Source: JAMXLO01 sp041487355 (GTDB taxonomy: Bacteria; Pseudomonadota; Alphaproteobacteria; Acetobacterales; Acetobacteraceae). From it: 13,334 nucleotides of DNA. Below, in pieces: positions 1 through 9,689 of the stretch. Both the position numbers and the translations under genes were made by a program. The stretch covers positions 1 to 13,334 of the forward strand of contig JBGPND010000145.1 in the NCBI GenBank assembly GCA_041487355.1, in the 5' to 3' direction. Position 1 is the first letter of the stretch. Each line of letters opens with the position of its first letter. The notes below the pieces were generated by a model, which did not search any database, had not been told where the DNA came from, and saw nothing but the letters and a program-made list of their open reading frames with translations.

Positions 1-3057
<3,057 letters not shown>

Positions 3058-3077
3058 GCGCTGTCGCTCAAGGGGTG

Positions 3078-3107
3078 AAGGGCCGGCGCTCGCAGCGCCG
3101 GCCTTTT
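3078..3107 (+). terminator. Rho-independent terminator of rpoC
   Basis: A perfect 10-bp GC-rich stem (3081-3090 paired with 3094-3103) encloses a 3-base loop and runs straight into a TTTT tract. The upstream AAG can extend the stem into the T run. It starts about 20 bp after the rpoC stop codon and should separate rpoC from the toxin-antitoxin operon. Confidence 0.9.
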
Positions 3108-3114
3108 GCTGTGC

Positions 3115-3164
3115 GTTCGGGAAAACAGAACAATCTTCTTGATTTTCTGTCCGGAATACCGAAC
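3115..3164 (+). promoter_or_regulatory. Candidate operator/promoter region of the toxin-antitoxin operon (nested inverted repeats)
   Basis: Between the rpoC terminator and the toxin start there are two nested inverted repeats. The outer pair is GTTCGG (3115-3120) with CCGAAC (3159-3164). The inner pair is ACAGAA-c-AATC (3125-3135) with GATTTTCTGT (3141-3150), perfect except for one bulged base. The block is visibly AT-richer than its surroundings. Antitoxins with a C-terminal XRE helix-turn-helix usually repress their own promoter at such palindromes, so this is the natural autoregulation site. No convincing -35/-10 pair with normal spacing was found, so the promoter itself is inferred. Confidence 0.6.
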
Positions 3165-3171
3165 GTGGCGT

Positions 3172-3441
3172 ATGCCAACGCTCACCTGGAAGGGTGATGC
3201 GCTCAAGGCGCTGCTCGCGATGCAGCCCAAGCGTGCCGCAGCGATCCGGGAGAAGTGCCTCGAGATTGCCGCCGCGCCGCCGCCGCCATCGACTCATGCC
3301 AATCTCCGGCCGCTTGCAGGCGTGCCCAATGGGTTTCGGGTGAGATTTGGTGACTGGCGTGTGAGCGTCACGATCGACCGCGAAGCCGATGTGATGGAGG
3401 TGTTCGAGGTCGCTCCGCGAGGAGGTGCCGATCGATGGTAA
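3172..3441 (+). CDS. RelE/HigB-type toxin of a type II toxin-antitoxin pair
   Basis: Predicted 89-residue basic protein of the RelE/ParE superfamily, which are mostly ribosome-dependent mRNA endonucleases or gyrase poisons. Family hallmarks are an N-terminal helical hairpin (KALLAMQPKRAAAIREKCLEI), the strand-turn 'NLRPLAGVPNGFRVRFGDWRV', and the closing strand 'DVMEVFEVAPRGG', where the catalytic basic and aromatic residues normally sit. The frame is open back to TTG at 3106, but that start lies in the rpoC terminator and adds 22 unlike residues, so ATG 3172 was chosen. The length matches the family. No good Shine-Dalgarno precedes it, and it follows the operator palindrome within 8 bp. It overlaps the antitoxin by 7 bp, the standard translational coupling. 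Toxin-first order is typical of HigBA-like pairs. Subfamily (RelE, HigB or ParE) cannot be fixed from sequence alone. Confidence 0.8.
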   Translation: MPTLTWKGDALKALLAMQPKRAAAIREKCLEIAAAPPPPSTHANLRPLAGVPNGFRVRFGDWRVSVTIDREADVMEVFEVAPRGGADRW

Positions 3442-3881
3442 AAGCGATCGAGGCTGAGATCACGGCAATGCAGGCCGACTTCGCGCGGACCAAGGTATGG
3501 CTGCGCAGCCACTACCTCCCCGATCCGCTCCCCAAGGTGGTCAATGATCGCCTGGAGGAATTCGAAGCACGGTTCGATGCGTTGCGCGACATGGTCGAGG
3601 ATCAGGAAGCGGGGGCCGCCTATATGCGGACCAGGAATCAGGAAACCGTGCCAGATCATGTAGTTGCCCGCCTGGTCGTCGGTGAAAACCCGGTCCGGGT
3701 CTGGCGCGAATACCGTGGCATGTCATTGCGGGCGCTGGCAGAGCAGACGAGCATGAGCGCGTCGGTGCTAAGCGATATGGAGACGGGCAAGAGCGAGGGG
3801 CGCCCCGGGAGTCTCCGCCGGATCGCACGGGCCCTTCTTGTGGTGTTGGACGATTTAGTGCCTGCCGCAGAACGGTCCTGA
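3435..3881 (+). CDS. XRE-family helix-turn-helix antitoxin
   Basis: Predicted 148-residue cognate antitoxin. The C-terminal part (residues ~84-142, from ENPVRVWREYRG onward) is an XRE/Cro-type helix-turn-helix: 'MSLRALAEQTSMSASVLSDM' holds helices 2 and 3, followed by ETGKSEGRPGSLRRIARAL. The N-terminal ~80 residues are charged and helical and presumably wrap the toxin. This layout, with the long helical part before 'GENPVRVWRE', is common in HigA/RelB-like antitoxins of alphaproteobacteria. ATG 3435 has a strong GAGGAGG Shine-Dalgarno at about 3418-3424, stronger than any signal before the toxin, which fits the need for antitoxin excess. The stop at 3879-3881 is 2 bp from the stop of the convergent decayed transporter. 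It likely binds the palindrome at 3115-3164. Confidence 0.8.
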   Translation: MVKAIEAEITAMQADFARTKVWLRSHYLPDPLPKVVNDRLEEFEARFDALRDMVEDQEAGAAYMRTRNQETVPDHVVARLVVGENPVRVWREYRGMSLRALAEQTSMSASVLSDMETGKSEGRPGSLRRIARALLVVLDDLVPAAERS

Positions 3882-3883
3882 CT

Positions 3884-4365
3884 TTACCGGCAATCCGCCG
3901 CAACAGCTCCTGCCTGTCGGCGCGGCTCCACCGGCCCGGCCCCATACCGCCTTGCCAGCGCGGCGCAGACCATGAGTTGGAGCTGATGGAACAGCATCAG
4001 TGGCAGGACGACCAGGCCGAACGCTGGCCATCGGCAGGCCGCTCGCCAGGCTCTTCTTCGAGCCGCAGAACACGATGGTGATTTCGTCGGCCCGGGCGAA
4101 GCCGAACAGCCGGCTCACCGTCGTCGTCGCCAGCAGCACCGCGGCCAGCAACGCGGCGTCCAGCAGCAGCAGTGTGGCCAGGTGGGTGGCGCGTCGAGCC
4201 GGTGCCAGATGCCATGCGTCACGCCCTCGCTGAACGCGACATAGACCACGAGCAGGATCGAGCCGCGATCGACACCAGGCCCACCAGGCGCTTGTTGCGC
4301 ACGACCCATTCGCCGATCCATGGGCGGGCGAGCTGGCCGGCGGCGAAGGGCAGCAGGAGGCTGGG
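3884..4365 (-). pseudogene. Decayed BASS-family (bile acid:Na+ symporter-like, YfeH type) transporter, C-terminal half
   Basis: Read on the minus strand, the C-terminal half of a YfeH-like membrane transporter is spread over several frames. The pieces in order are: 'LLLPFAAGQLARPWIGEWV...NKRLVGLV' (about 4365-4272), 'RGSILLVVYVAFSEGVTHGI' (about 4268-4205), 'LATLLLLDAALLAAVLLATT' followed by 'FARADEITIVFCGSKKSLAS' and 'GLPMAS' (about 4190-4030), and 'FGLVVLPLMLFHQLQLMVCA' with an Arg-rich tail to a TAA at 3884-3886. The FCGSKKSLASGLPMA stretch is the family's signature. At least three frame changes are needed (near 4270, 4195 and 4025), and the N-terminal half is absent, so it cannot be functional. 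It abuts the LysR fragment at about 4363, suggesting a recombination joint. Recognition is good; the exact break bases are approximate. Confidence 0.75.
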
Positions 4366-4641
4366 CGGCGCCTGTTCGTCCGCGACACCCATTCGGTGGT
4401 GCCCGCCGCCGATGGCGAGGCGATGGAGGGTTTTGCCCGCTCGATCCTCGAGGCCAACGAGCGTGCGCGGCGCTACTTCGCCGGCTCGCAGTTGCGCGGC
4501 CGGGCGCGGTTCGGCGCGGCGGAGGATTCCGTGACGTCCCGCCTGCCGGAAGTGCTGCGCGACTTCGTCCGCCTGCATCGGCTGGTCGACCTGGAACTGA
4601 CGGTCGATCTGAGCGCCACGTTGTACCAGATGCTGGCGGAT
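4363..4641 (+). pseudogene. LysR-family transcriptional regulator fragment
   Basis: The plus-strand frame through 4372 reads 'GRRLFVRDTHSVVPAADGEA' and 'GFARSILEANERARRYFAGS', then 'LRGRARFGAAEDSVTSRLPE' and 'VLRDFVRLHRLVDLELTVDL', then SATLYQML. This matches the end of the winged helix-turn-helix, the linker helix and the start of the substrate-binding domain of LysR-type regulators. The DNA-reading helices upstream and most of the effector domain are missing. After about codon 4641 the reading (EARDWRIYAEF) no longer resembles the family, and the same open frame then runs into antisense group II intron sequence. There is therefore no functional gene, and no start codon at the proper place. 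The end is approximate. Confidence 0.65.
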
Positions 4642-4699
4642 GCCAACGAAGCACGTGACTGGCGCATCTATGCCGAGTTTGCGGCCGTGTCGCATGTAG

Positions 4700-4724
4700 A
4701 AGCGAACGGCTTTGCCTTGGTCAC
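4700..4724 (-). pseudogene. First codons of a group II intron reverse transcriptase/maturase, truncated
   Basis: The start GTG (4724-4722) gives V/M-T-K-A-K-P-F-A, the typical opening (MTKAKPF...) of one large group of intron-encoded reverse transcriptases. It is preceded at 5-nt spacing by GGGAGGA. After roughly residue 9 the sequence diverges and meets a stop within about 20 codons. Only this stub remains, and it marks the deletion joint with the LysR fragment side. Confidence 0.6.
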
Positions 4725-5293
4725 GCAGCTCCTCCCGTCACCTGTTGGCCACCTGCCGCAGCAGGATACCGCAGCCCCTTCGGTCCAATCCCATTACAGG
4801 ACCTTCATCCCTACTATGGGCTGCTCCGCCCCAGTGCCCCGCATCGGTACTCTGGCTCTTGCAGGGGCCTCCCGCTTGAGCTTCTCCCTTCGCATCGGGA
4901 CGACAGGTTCCCGCGTTCCGCAACAGAGCCTGATCCGGGTTCACGCCGCCTCCAAGCCGGGTGCCGCCCAGGCCAGGCTCCAGGGCTTCGCCCGAACTCA
5001 TCCCGGAGGCCACTACCTTCCCCCCGGTTCGACACCGTCCTGTGAATTTCGGCACGTCATCAGCGGTTCGCTTGCGCTCGTCTCTCCGGATCTCACCTGA
5101 CGGGATCAAGCCCCGCCTTTTCCTGCGACGCTCACCACCACCGCTCTTGACGGCAGCAGCTCGCAGCGGTTTGGAGCCTGCGCCTGATCGCCGGCTCCGA
5201 GGGGCCTGCCCTCATCTCTCTTGCAGCTCCACACCTCCTTCGCAGTCAGTGTGTTCGCGGCACACGTAGTGGTACAGTTTGGGCCAGTCACAC
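4700..5293 (-). mobile_element. Group II intron remnant: 5' ribozyme part, 3' part deleted
   Basis: Read on the minus strand, this looks like the 5' RNA half of a bacterial group II intron. A plausible 5' end is GTGTGAC at 5293-5287, fitting the GUGYG consensus. It continues through long GC-rich structured sequence with characteristic blocks, such as CAGAGTACCGATGCGGGGCA followed by CATAGTAGGGATGAAGGTCC. A strong GGGAGGA Shine-Dalgarno (4736-4730) and a GTG codon at 4724-4722 then start the intron-encoded protein. The ~570 nt from the proposed 5' end to that start is normal for these introns. Homology stops at about 4700, nine codons into the protein. The reverse transcriptase, maturase, endonuclease and domains V-VI are gone, so it can neither splice nor move. 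The 5' end could instead be at another GTGTG nearby (5265 or 5234). Confidence 0.72.
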
Positions 5294-5372
5294 CCGTTGA
5301 CTTGAATGGATAAGAAGCGCCCGCTGCTCCATCCACGCCTGCACCACCGGGTGCTGCGTATTTCCCACCGGA

Positions 5373-5564
5373 TCAAAGGGCCGCCCGAACCGTCACGTTG
5401 AAATCGATGGTTTCCTTGTCGCCGATATACTGGCGCGCCAGCTCTCTCACCTTTTGCGCGTCGGCGGGAGTTGCGGCGCTGCCTGATATGACGATGCCCC
5501 CCGGCGTGCCGGAGACGTTGAGCTTTGCCTCGGGCACGGCCCGGCGCAGCGCCTGCGGCGCCAG
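5373..5564 (-). pseudogene. Fragment resembling the N-terminal (BON-like) region of a CpaC/RcpA-type pilus secretin
   Basis: The minus-strand frame encodes 'LAPQALRRAVPEAKLNVSGT', 'PGGIVISGSAATPADAQKVR' and 'ELARQYIGDKETIDFNVTVR', ending in TGA at 5375-5373. The pattern (helix, 'PGGIVISGSA.TPADAQ', helix, 'GDKETI') resembles the domain that precedes the secretin channel in Flp/Tad pilus proteins CpaC/RcpA. The channel domain, which should follow, is missing; the next recognisable sequence downstream is the group II intron. It shares one continuous open frame with the unrelated amidohydrolase-like fragment, which I read as a chance join of debris rather than a fusion protein. The alternative is a generic BON-domain protein. 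Confidence 0.45.
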
Positions 5565-5678
5565 GCAAGGCGCGGATGTCGGATAGCAATGAGCGCGTTC
5601 ATCCCGGCCTCGTGCCCGCCGAGCCGGCGGTTCGCAGCCGCTTGTCGCGGCCAGCCAGTCGTTGGCTGCCCGGCATAG

Positions 5679-5816
5679 CGCGGGCGCGTTTGGTGGATAG
5701 CTCGCGAGTTCCAGCCCTGCCATGCCGCGGGTGATGATCAACTCCCGCCAGGTCTCGTCCAGGTAGCGCAAGAGCGCCTGCATACCGGGCACTGAGGGAT
5801 CGTCCGGCAACAATCG
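5679..5816 (-). pseudogene. Fragment resembling an amidohydrolase-family (PF04909-like) protein
   Basis: About 45 codons on the minus strand read 'LLPDDPSVPGMQALLRYLDE', 'TWRELIITRGMAGLELASYP' and PNAP. The 'YLDE.WR..I..RG...L.L.SYPPNAP' pattern resembles the N-terminal part of metal-dependent amidohydrolases. The catalytic domain is absent and the following residues do not match, so it is a remnant. Its first codons coincide with the left arm of the palindromic element (5795-5816), so the element may have inserted here or duplicated this end. Recognition rests on one short stretch and is moderate. Confidence 0.4.
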
Positions 5817-5985
5817 AATCGAGTGGCGCTACGGAACTACTCCCCTCGTCATGGCCCGCGCAGGCGGGCCATCCACGTCTTTGCAGTGCTGGACACGGCA
5901 AAGACGTGGATGGCAGGCCTTCGCCTGCCATGACGCGTGGGCACTCGCCGCGCGAATTTCGAGCGATTATTGCCGGACGATCCCT
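5795..5985. repeat. Nested palindromic repeat element (~191 bp, MITE/REP-like)
   Basis: The outer arms 5795-5816 and 5964-5985 are inverted copies matching at 21 of 22 bases. Within them, a 38-bp inverted pair (5847-5884 and 5898-5935) encloses a 13-base loop; the arms match throughout most of their length. Each inner arm carries its own small palindrome (GGCCCGC...GCGGGCC at 5853-5870; GGCAGGC...GCCTGCC at 5912-5929), so the block can fold as a branched hairpin. No ORF is supported in it. It lies upstream of the VOC gene's stop, on the downstream side of the minus-strand operon, so it could also act as a transcription stop for that operon. Confidence 0.8.
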
Positions 5986-6025
5986 AAGACATGCACATCG
6001 CAGTCGCTCGCCTATTGGGGCGAGA

Positions 6026-6382
6026 TCATGAGCCAGTCGGCCGCGCAAAGCTGAGTTCGTGTCCGTCGGGATCGACGATGTGGAAATATCGCTCGCCCCA
6101 TGCTGCATCGCGCGGGGCGAAGTCGGGTGACAGGCCGGCCGACACGGCGCGCGCGTGCTGCGCGTCGACGTCGTCGACATAGAAGATGGCGCGGCCCCAC
6201 CAGGGCCATGTCCGCTCTGCCGGCATCGAAGTCAGGTTCAGATAGCCGGCGCCGGCATGGAAGCTGGTGAAGCGCGCTTCGGGTCCGCCAAACTTCAGCA
6301 CGAAGCCGAGCGCCTGGTAGAACGCGACCGCACGGGCCATGTCGTGCGTTGCCAAGGTGATCGCGCTGATGCAGGTCAGCAT
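6026..6382 (-). CDS. VOC-family (glyoxalase/bleomycin-resistance fold) protein
   Basis: An intact 118-residue protein, the usual size for a single-chain VOC protein with two beta-alpha-beta-beta-beta modules. The first module begins 'ISAITLATHDMARAVAFYQA' (His13 is a candidate metal ligand). The second begins 'GRAIFYVDDVDAQHARAVSA' and ends 'YFHIVDPDGHELSFARP', where Glu109 is the expected metal-binding acid. These proteins act as dimers in lyase, dioxygenase or isomerase chemistry or bind small molecules; the substrate cannot be told. The ATG (6382-6380) lies 10 bp after the stop of the flavin oxidoreductase, with no strong Shine-Dalgarno of its own, so it is probably the third gene of that operon and translationally linked. 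The start gives the normal family N-terminus. Confidence 0.85.
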   Translation of the reverse strand: MLTCISAITLATHDMARAVAFYQALGFVLKFGGPEARFTSFHAGAGYLNLTSMPAERTWPWWGRAIFYVDDVDAQHARAVSAGLSPDFAPRDAAWGERYFHIVDPDGHELSFARPTGS

Positions 6383-6392
6383 CGCGCCGCCA

Positions 6393-7694
6393 TCAATCCC
6401 GTCCAGCCGCCGCGGCCACGCGCGGATCGGCAGCGGGAATGGAAATCGCGCCGCCGCGATCCGAGGCGAACGTGCTGGTCACCTGCGCTCCCAGCCCGCC
6501 GCCACGGCGTCCGTAGGATTCGACCAGAGGGACATCCGCCGGATCGATCGGGGCCATGCGCGGCTTGCGTGCCAACGCCTGCGCGATATAGGGCGCCAGC
6601 TCGGCCTGCTTGCGTGCCTCGCGTACCGCGTCGCGCTGTTTGAACTCCGGCAGCAAGGTCGCCGCGAACAGCTCGAGCGAATCGCAGATATGTTCGTGCC
6701 GGTTGGTGCCGGACTGCTGCACGAAGATCACCTGGTCGACGCCGGCGTCCTCGTAGCCTTTCAGATGCGCACGCAACTGGTCGGGCGTGCCGATGCCGCC
6801 GCGTCCCGCGTTGTCCGGTAGCCTGTCCTTCACCTCGAGAAACCGCTGCCACATGTTGGTGACGCCGGGCCGGTGGTCGCCGAAGATGCCGACATAGCCG
6901 AGCGAGTAGCCGAAAAAGCGGAAGCCATCGAGGCCGCGCCGGATCGCCTCCTGTTCGTCGGTGTGACACGACATGCCGGTCACCAGCGCGACGTTCGGAT
7001 TGACGCTGTGACCGAGCGGCACGCACTCCGGCGATTTGATGATGTCGTAATATTCCTGCACCCATTTCGCGGCCAGCGCCGGTTCCAGGAAGGCGAAGGT
7101 CAGTGCACCAAGGCCGGCACGCGCCGCGCGATGGATGGTCTCGCGTTTCGAACACGCCACCCACATCGGCGGATGCGGCTTCTGCACCGATTTCGGCACC
7201 AGGTTGCGACAGGGCATGTCGAAATACGTGCCGCGGAAGCCGGGATACGGGCGCATCGTCAGCATGTTGGCGGCCTGCTCGGTCGCCTCGCGCCACATCG
7301 CGCTCTTTTCCTCCGGCGCGATGCCGAAGCCTTCCATTTCGAGCGCGGTTGCCGACTCGCCGGTGCCCCAGTCCGCACGGCCGTTCGACACCAGATCGAG
7401 TGTCGCGATGCGCTCCGCCACGCGCGCGGGATGATTGTATTTCGGCGGCATCAGCACGATGCCGTGGCCAAGGCGGATGCGCTTCGTGCGCTGCGAGCAG
7501 GCGGCGAGGAAGATCTCGGGCGCGGAGGAGTGCGAGTATTCCTCCAGGAAGTGGTGCTCGACCTCCCACACATAGTCGATGCCAAGTCGGTCGCCGAGCT
7601 CGACCTGCGCCAGTGCATCCTGGATCAACTGGCGTTCCGAATCCTCGCCCCAGGGCTGCGGCAACTGATGCTCGTAGAACATGCCGAATTTCAT
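6393..7694 (-). CDS. LLM-class (luciferase-like) flavin-dependent oxidoreductase
   Basis: A 433-residue protein of the bacterial luciferase-like monooxygenase superfamily, a TIM-barrel enzyme using FMN or F420. Family features seen are the start 'MKFGMFYEHQLPQPW', 'WEVEHHFLEEYSHSSAPEIF' (residues ~43-62), 'RTKRIRLGHGIVLMPPKYNH' (69-88), 'ARVAERIATLDLVSNGRADW' and GTGES (110-114). 'QVIFVQQSGTNRHEHICDSL' lies near the C-terminus. The start ATG at 7694-7692 has GGGAGG at a 7-nt distance. The open frame continues upstream to 8501 only as a shadow of the preceding gene. It begins 26 bp after the thiamine-enzyme stop and ends 10 bp before the VOC start, so the three genes form one operon. The last ~50 residues are Ala/Gly-rich and less typical. 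The substrate is unknown; relatives oxidise alkanes, sulfonates, amines or xenobiotics. Confidence 0.9.
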   Translation of the reverse strand: MKFGMFYEHQLPQPWGEDSERQLIQDALAQVELGDRLGIDYVWEVEHHFLEEYSHSSAPEIFLAACSQRTKRIRLGHGIVLMPPKYNHPARVAERIATLDLVSNGRADWGTGESATALEMEGFGIAPEEKSAMWREATEQAANMLTMRPYPGFRGTYFDMPCRNLVPKSVQKPHPPMWVACSKRETIHRAARAGLGALTFAFLEPALAAKWVQEYYDIIKSPECVPLGHSVNPNVALVTGMSCHTDEQEAIRRGLDGFRFFGYSLGYVGIFGDHRPGVTNMWQRFLEVKDRLPDNAGRGGIGTPDQLRAHLKGYEDAGVDQVIFVQQSGTNRHEHICDSLELFAATLLPEFKQRDAVREARKQAELAPYIAQALARKPRMAPIDPADVPLVESYGRRGGGLGAQVTSTFASDRGGAISIPAADPRVAAAAGRD

Positions 7695-7720
7695 TTTGCT
7701 GCCTCCCGGAGGATGATGTG

Positions 7721-9340
7721 TCAGGCCCGCCCTGGCGCGATGAACTCCCACGGGGCGTATTCCCGCGTGATGTCGGTAATCACTTCGATCAGCGCCGGCG
7801 CGTTCGCCTTGAGCGCCTCCGACAGGGCGCCGCGCAGGCCGTCGGCGTCGGTCACGCGCCAGGCGGGAACGCCGAAGGCGCGCGCATAGGTCTGGAAATC
7901 GGGGTTGCGCAGACTGGAACCGGATTCGCGGCCCTGGAACAGCCGGCGCTGATCGCGCAGCACATTGCCGTACGACGAATTGTTGAACAGCACGGTGACC
8001 AGGTTGATGCCGTGCTGCACCGCCGTCGCCAGCTCCGCGCCGCCGAACAGGAAGCCGCCATCGCCGGTCAGCGCGACCACCGGCCGATCCGGCATGGCAA
8101 CCTTCACGCCGAGTGCCGTCGGGAAGCCGGCGCCGAGCGTGCCGGAGAAGCCCGATGTGATCAGCGTGCGCGGCGCATGGAACGGGAAGCCGAACCAGGA
8201 GACATAGCCGACCTGCGTCATCTCGTCGCAGAGTATGCCGTTCTCCGGCAGCACGTCGCGGATCGCATCGAGGAACGCCATCTGCGGCTGCACCTTCTGG
8301 ATCTCCACCTTGGTGTCGGCCTTGGCGCGCGCGATCGCCGCGGCGCGTGCGCGGTCGTTGCGCGGAGCGACGGCTTCGGTCAGCGCACGCGCGGCGTCGG
8401 CCGTGTCGGCGACGATGCCGATATCGATTTTCAGGCGGGGCATCTCGGCCGGATCGATATCGATGCGGGCGATCTTCAGGCCGGCGGGCATCGCGCCCCA
8501 TCGGGTCGTCGGCACCTCGAGGCGGGTGCCGAACGCGACCAGCACATCGGTATCCGGCCAGAGCCGGTAACCGGCGGGGATGGTCAGGCCGAGCGGATGG
8601 CGGTCATCGACGATGCCGCGGCCGCCGCGGAAGGACACCACGGGCGCGCCGATGCGCTCCGCCAGGGCGCGGATTTCGGCGGCGGCGTGCAGCGCGCCAC
8701 CGCCGACCCACAGCATCGGCGCTTTCGCACCGTTCAGCAGCTTCGCCAGCGCGTCGATCTTTTCGGGATCCGGCACTGGGTTGGGGTGGAGCGGCAGCGG
8801 GTCCTGCGGCGTGATCTCGGCCGTCGCGCCGAACTGGTCCCACGGCATCTCCAGCGCGACCGGCCCGCGGCGGCCCGACAGCATCTCCTGGAAGGCGCGC
8901 GCTACGAGATAGGAGGCCTGGGACGGGTGTGCGATGCGCTCGGCCCATTTCAGCAGGGTGCGCAGGGTGGCGAGCTGGTCCGGCAGCTCGTGCAACTGGC
9001 CGCGGCCGCGGCCGATCATCGCGCTGGGCACCTGGCCGGTGAGGCACAGCACCGGCGCATTGACGCCCCATGCCGTCGCCAGTGCCGCGGTGGTGTTGAG
9101 CACACCGGGGCCGGGCACGACGGCATAGGCAGCGGGGCGGCCGGTCGCGCAGGCATAGCCGAGCGCCATGTAGGCCGTGGTCTGCTCGTGCCGGGCATTG
9201 ATCAGGCGCAGGCGATTGGAGGCAAGCGCGAACGCGTCGAACAGCCCGTAGGTCTGCACGCCGGGCAGGCCGAACACCGTGTCGATGCCGTGCCGCAGAA
9301 GGCTGTCGACGATGGCTTCTCCGCCGGTCATACGTGGCAT
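7721..9340 (-). CDS. Thiamine-pyrophosphate-dependent enzyme (acetolactate synthase / benzoylformate decarboxylase-like)
   Basis: A 539-residue enzyme with the full three-domain layout. The N-terminal pyrimidine-binding domain has the catalytic Glu52 in 'NARHEQTTAYMALGYA'. The central domain lies at about 190-330 ('APMLWVGGGALHAAAEIRAL', 'DVLVAFGTRLEVPTTRWGAM'). The C-terminal pyrophosphate-binding domain has the GDG(426-428)...NN(453-454) metal motif in 'VALTGDGGFLFGGAELATAV' and 'LFNNSSYGN'. The length matches acetolactate synthase, benzoylformate and oxalyl-CoA decarboxylase relatives, but the exact reaction is not decidable by eye. No small regulatory subunit gene adjoins, arguing against a biosynthetic acetolactate synthase. 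The start ATG 9340-9338 gives MPRMTGGEAIVDSL, with GAGGA 7 nt upstream; the longer frame to 9859 lacks family resemblance. First gene of the three-gene operon. Confidence 0.88.
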   Translation of the reverse strand: MPRMTGGEAIVDSLLRHGIDTVFGLPGVQTYGLFDAFALASNRLRLINARHEQTTAYMALGYACATGRPAAYAVVPGPGVLNTTAALATAWGVNAPVLCLTGQVPSAMIGRGRGQLHELPDQLATLRTLLKWAERIAHPSQASYLVARAFQEMLSGRRGPVALEMPWDQFGATAEITPQDPLPLHPNPVPDPEKIDALAKLLNGAKAPMLWVGGGALHAAAEIRALAERIGAPVVSFRGGRGIVDDRHPLGLTIPAGYRLWPDTDVLVAFGTRLEVPTTRWGAMPAGLKIARIDIDPAEMPRLKIDIGIVADTADAARALTEAVAPRNDRARAAAIARAKADTKVEIQKVQPQMAFLDAIRDVLPENGILCDEMTQVGYVSWFGFPFHAPRTLITSGFSGTLGAGFPTALGVKVAMPDRPVVALTGDGGFLFGGAELATAVQHGINLVTVLFNNSSYGNVLRDQRRLFQGRESGSSLRNPDFQTYARAFGVPAWRVTDADGLRGALSEALKANAPALIEVITDITREYAPWEFIAPGRA

Positions 9341-9689
9341 GGGCTGGTCCTCGCGCTCTGTTCGCCAGACGTTGGCATGGCGCGCAGGCGCGGGAAAGGC
9401 GGGTGCCGACCGGATCACCAAGCCGCGGCGAACGAACTGGCCGCCGAGGGTGCGGGCAGGCTCGAACGGTTGGCATCCCCCCCATGATGCCTGCCCACTA
9501 ACTGACAGAGGTGTCGGTTTGCGACCCAAAGCGGACCTTCGGTTGCGCCCCGGTCTCCCCGCCGGTGCTGACGCAAATCCGAACAACCGCCGGGGGCCAC
9601 AAGATGCTGATGGTGGCGGGGGATGCCGCATTCGGTCGGGGCACTGCTTGAGTATCGTGTCCGCCGAAACTCCGGCATAATCGACTGCT
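9341..9689. other. Divergent intergenic region between the thiamine-enzyme operon and the nuclease-transposase gene
   Basis: This 349-bp stretch holds no gene I can support. It must contain the promoter of the minus-strand operon, but no clear -35/-10 was found. A loose inverted repeat GGGCAGGC (9454-9461) / GCCTGCCC (9489-9496) could form a hairpin in the operon leader, with GGCAT/ATGCC nested inside. For the plus-strand gene a CATAAT (9676-9681) sits 8 bp before its ATG, and a TTGAGT lies at 9648-9653, but the 22-nt spacing is too long for a good sigma-70 promoter. If CATAAT is the -10 box, that mRNA would be almost leaderless. Transposon ends were looked for here and not found. Confidence 0.5.

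Noticed and set aside
4396..5100. A 234-codon plus-strand ORF.
   Set aside because: Only its first ~80 codons are LysR-like; the rest is antisense to the group II intron remnant.
5373..5816. A single 146-codon minus-strand ORF that could be a fusion protein.
   Set aside because: Its two recognisable parts resemble unrelated families, both are incomplete, and the middle ~40 residues are low-quality Arg-rich sequence; it reads as joined debris.
7695..8501. Upstream extension of the flavin oxidoreductase frame to a 702-residue protein.
   Set aside because: The extension lies inside the thiamine-enzyme gene in another frame and is Arg-rich nonsense; ATG 7694 has a good ribosome-binding site and the family N-terminus.
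7103..9487. A 794-codon open frame on the plus strand opposite the thiamine enzyme and the oxidoreductase.
   Set aside because: It is the GC-driven shadow of two well-recognised minus-strand genes; its translation is Arg/Ala/Gly-rich with no family motif.
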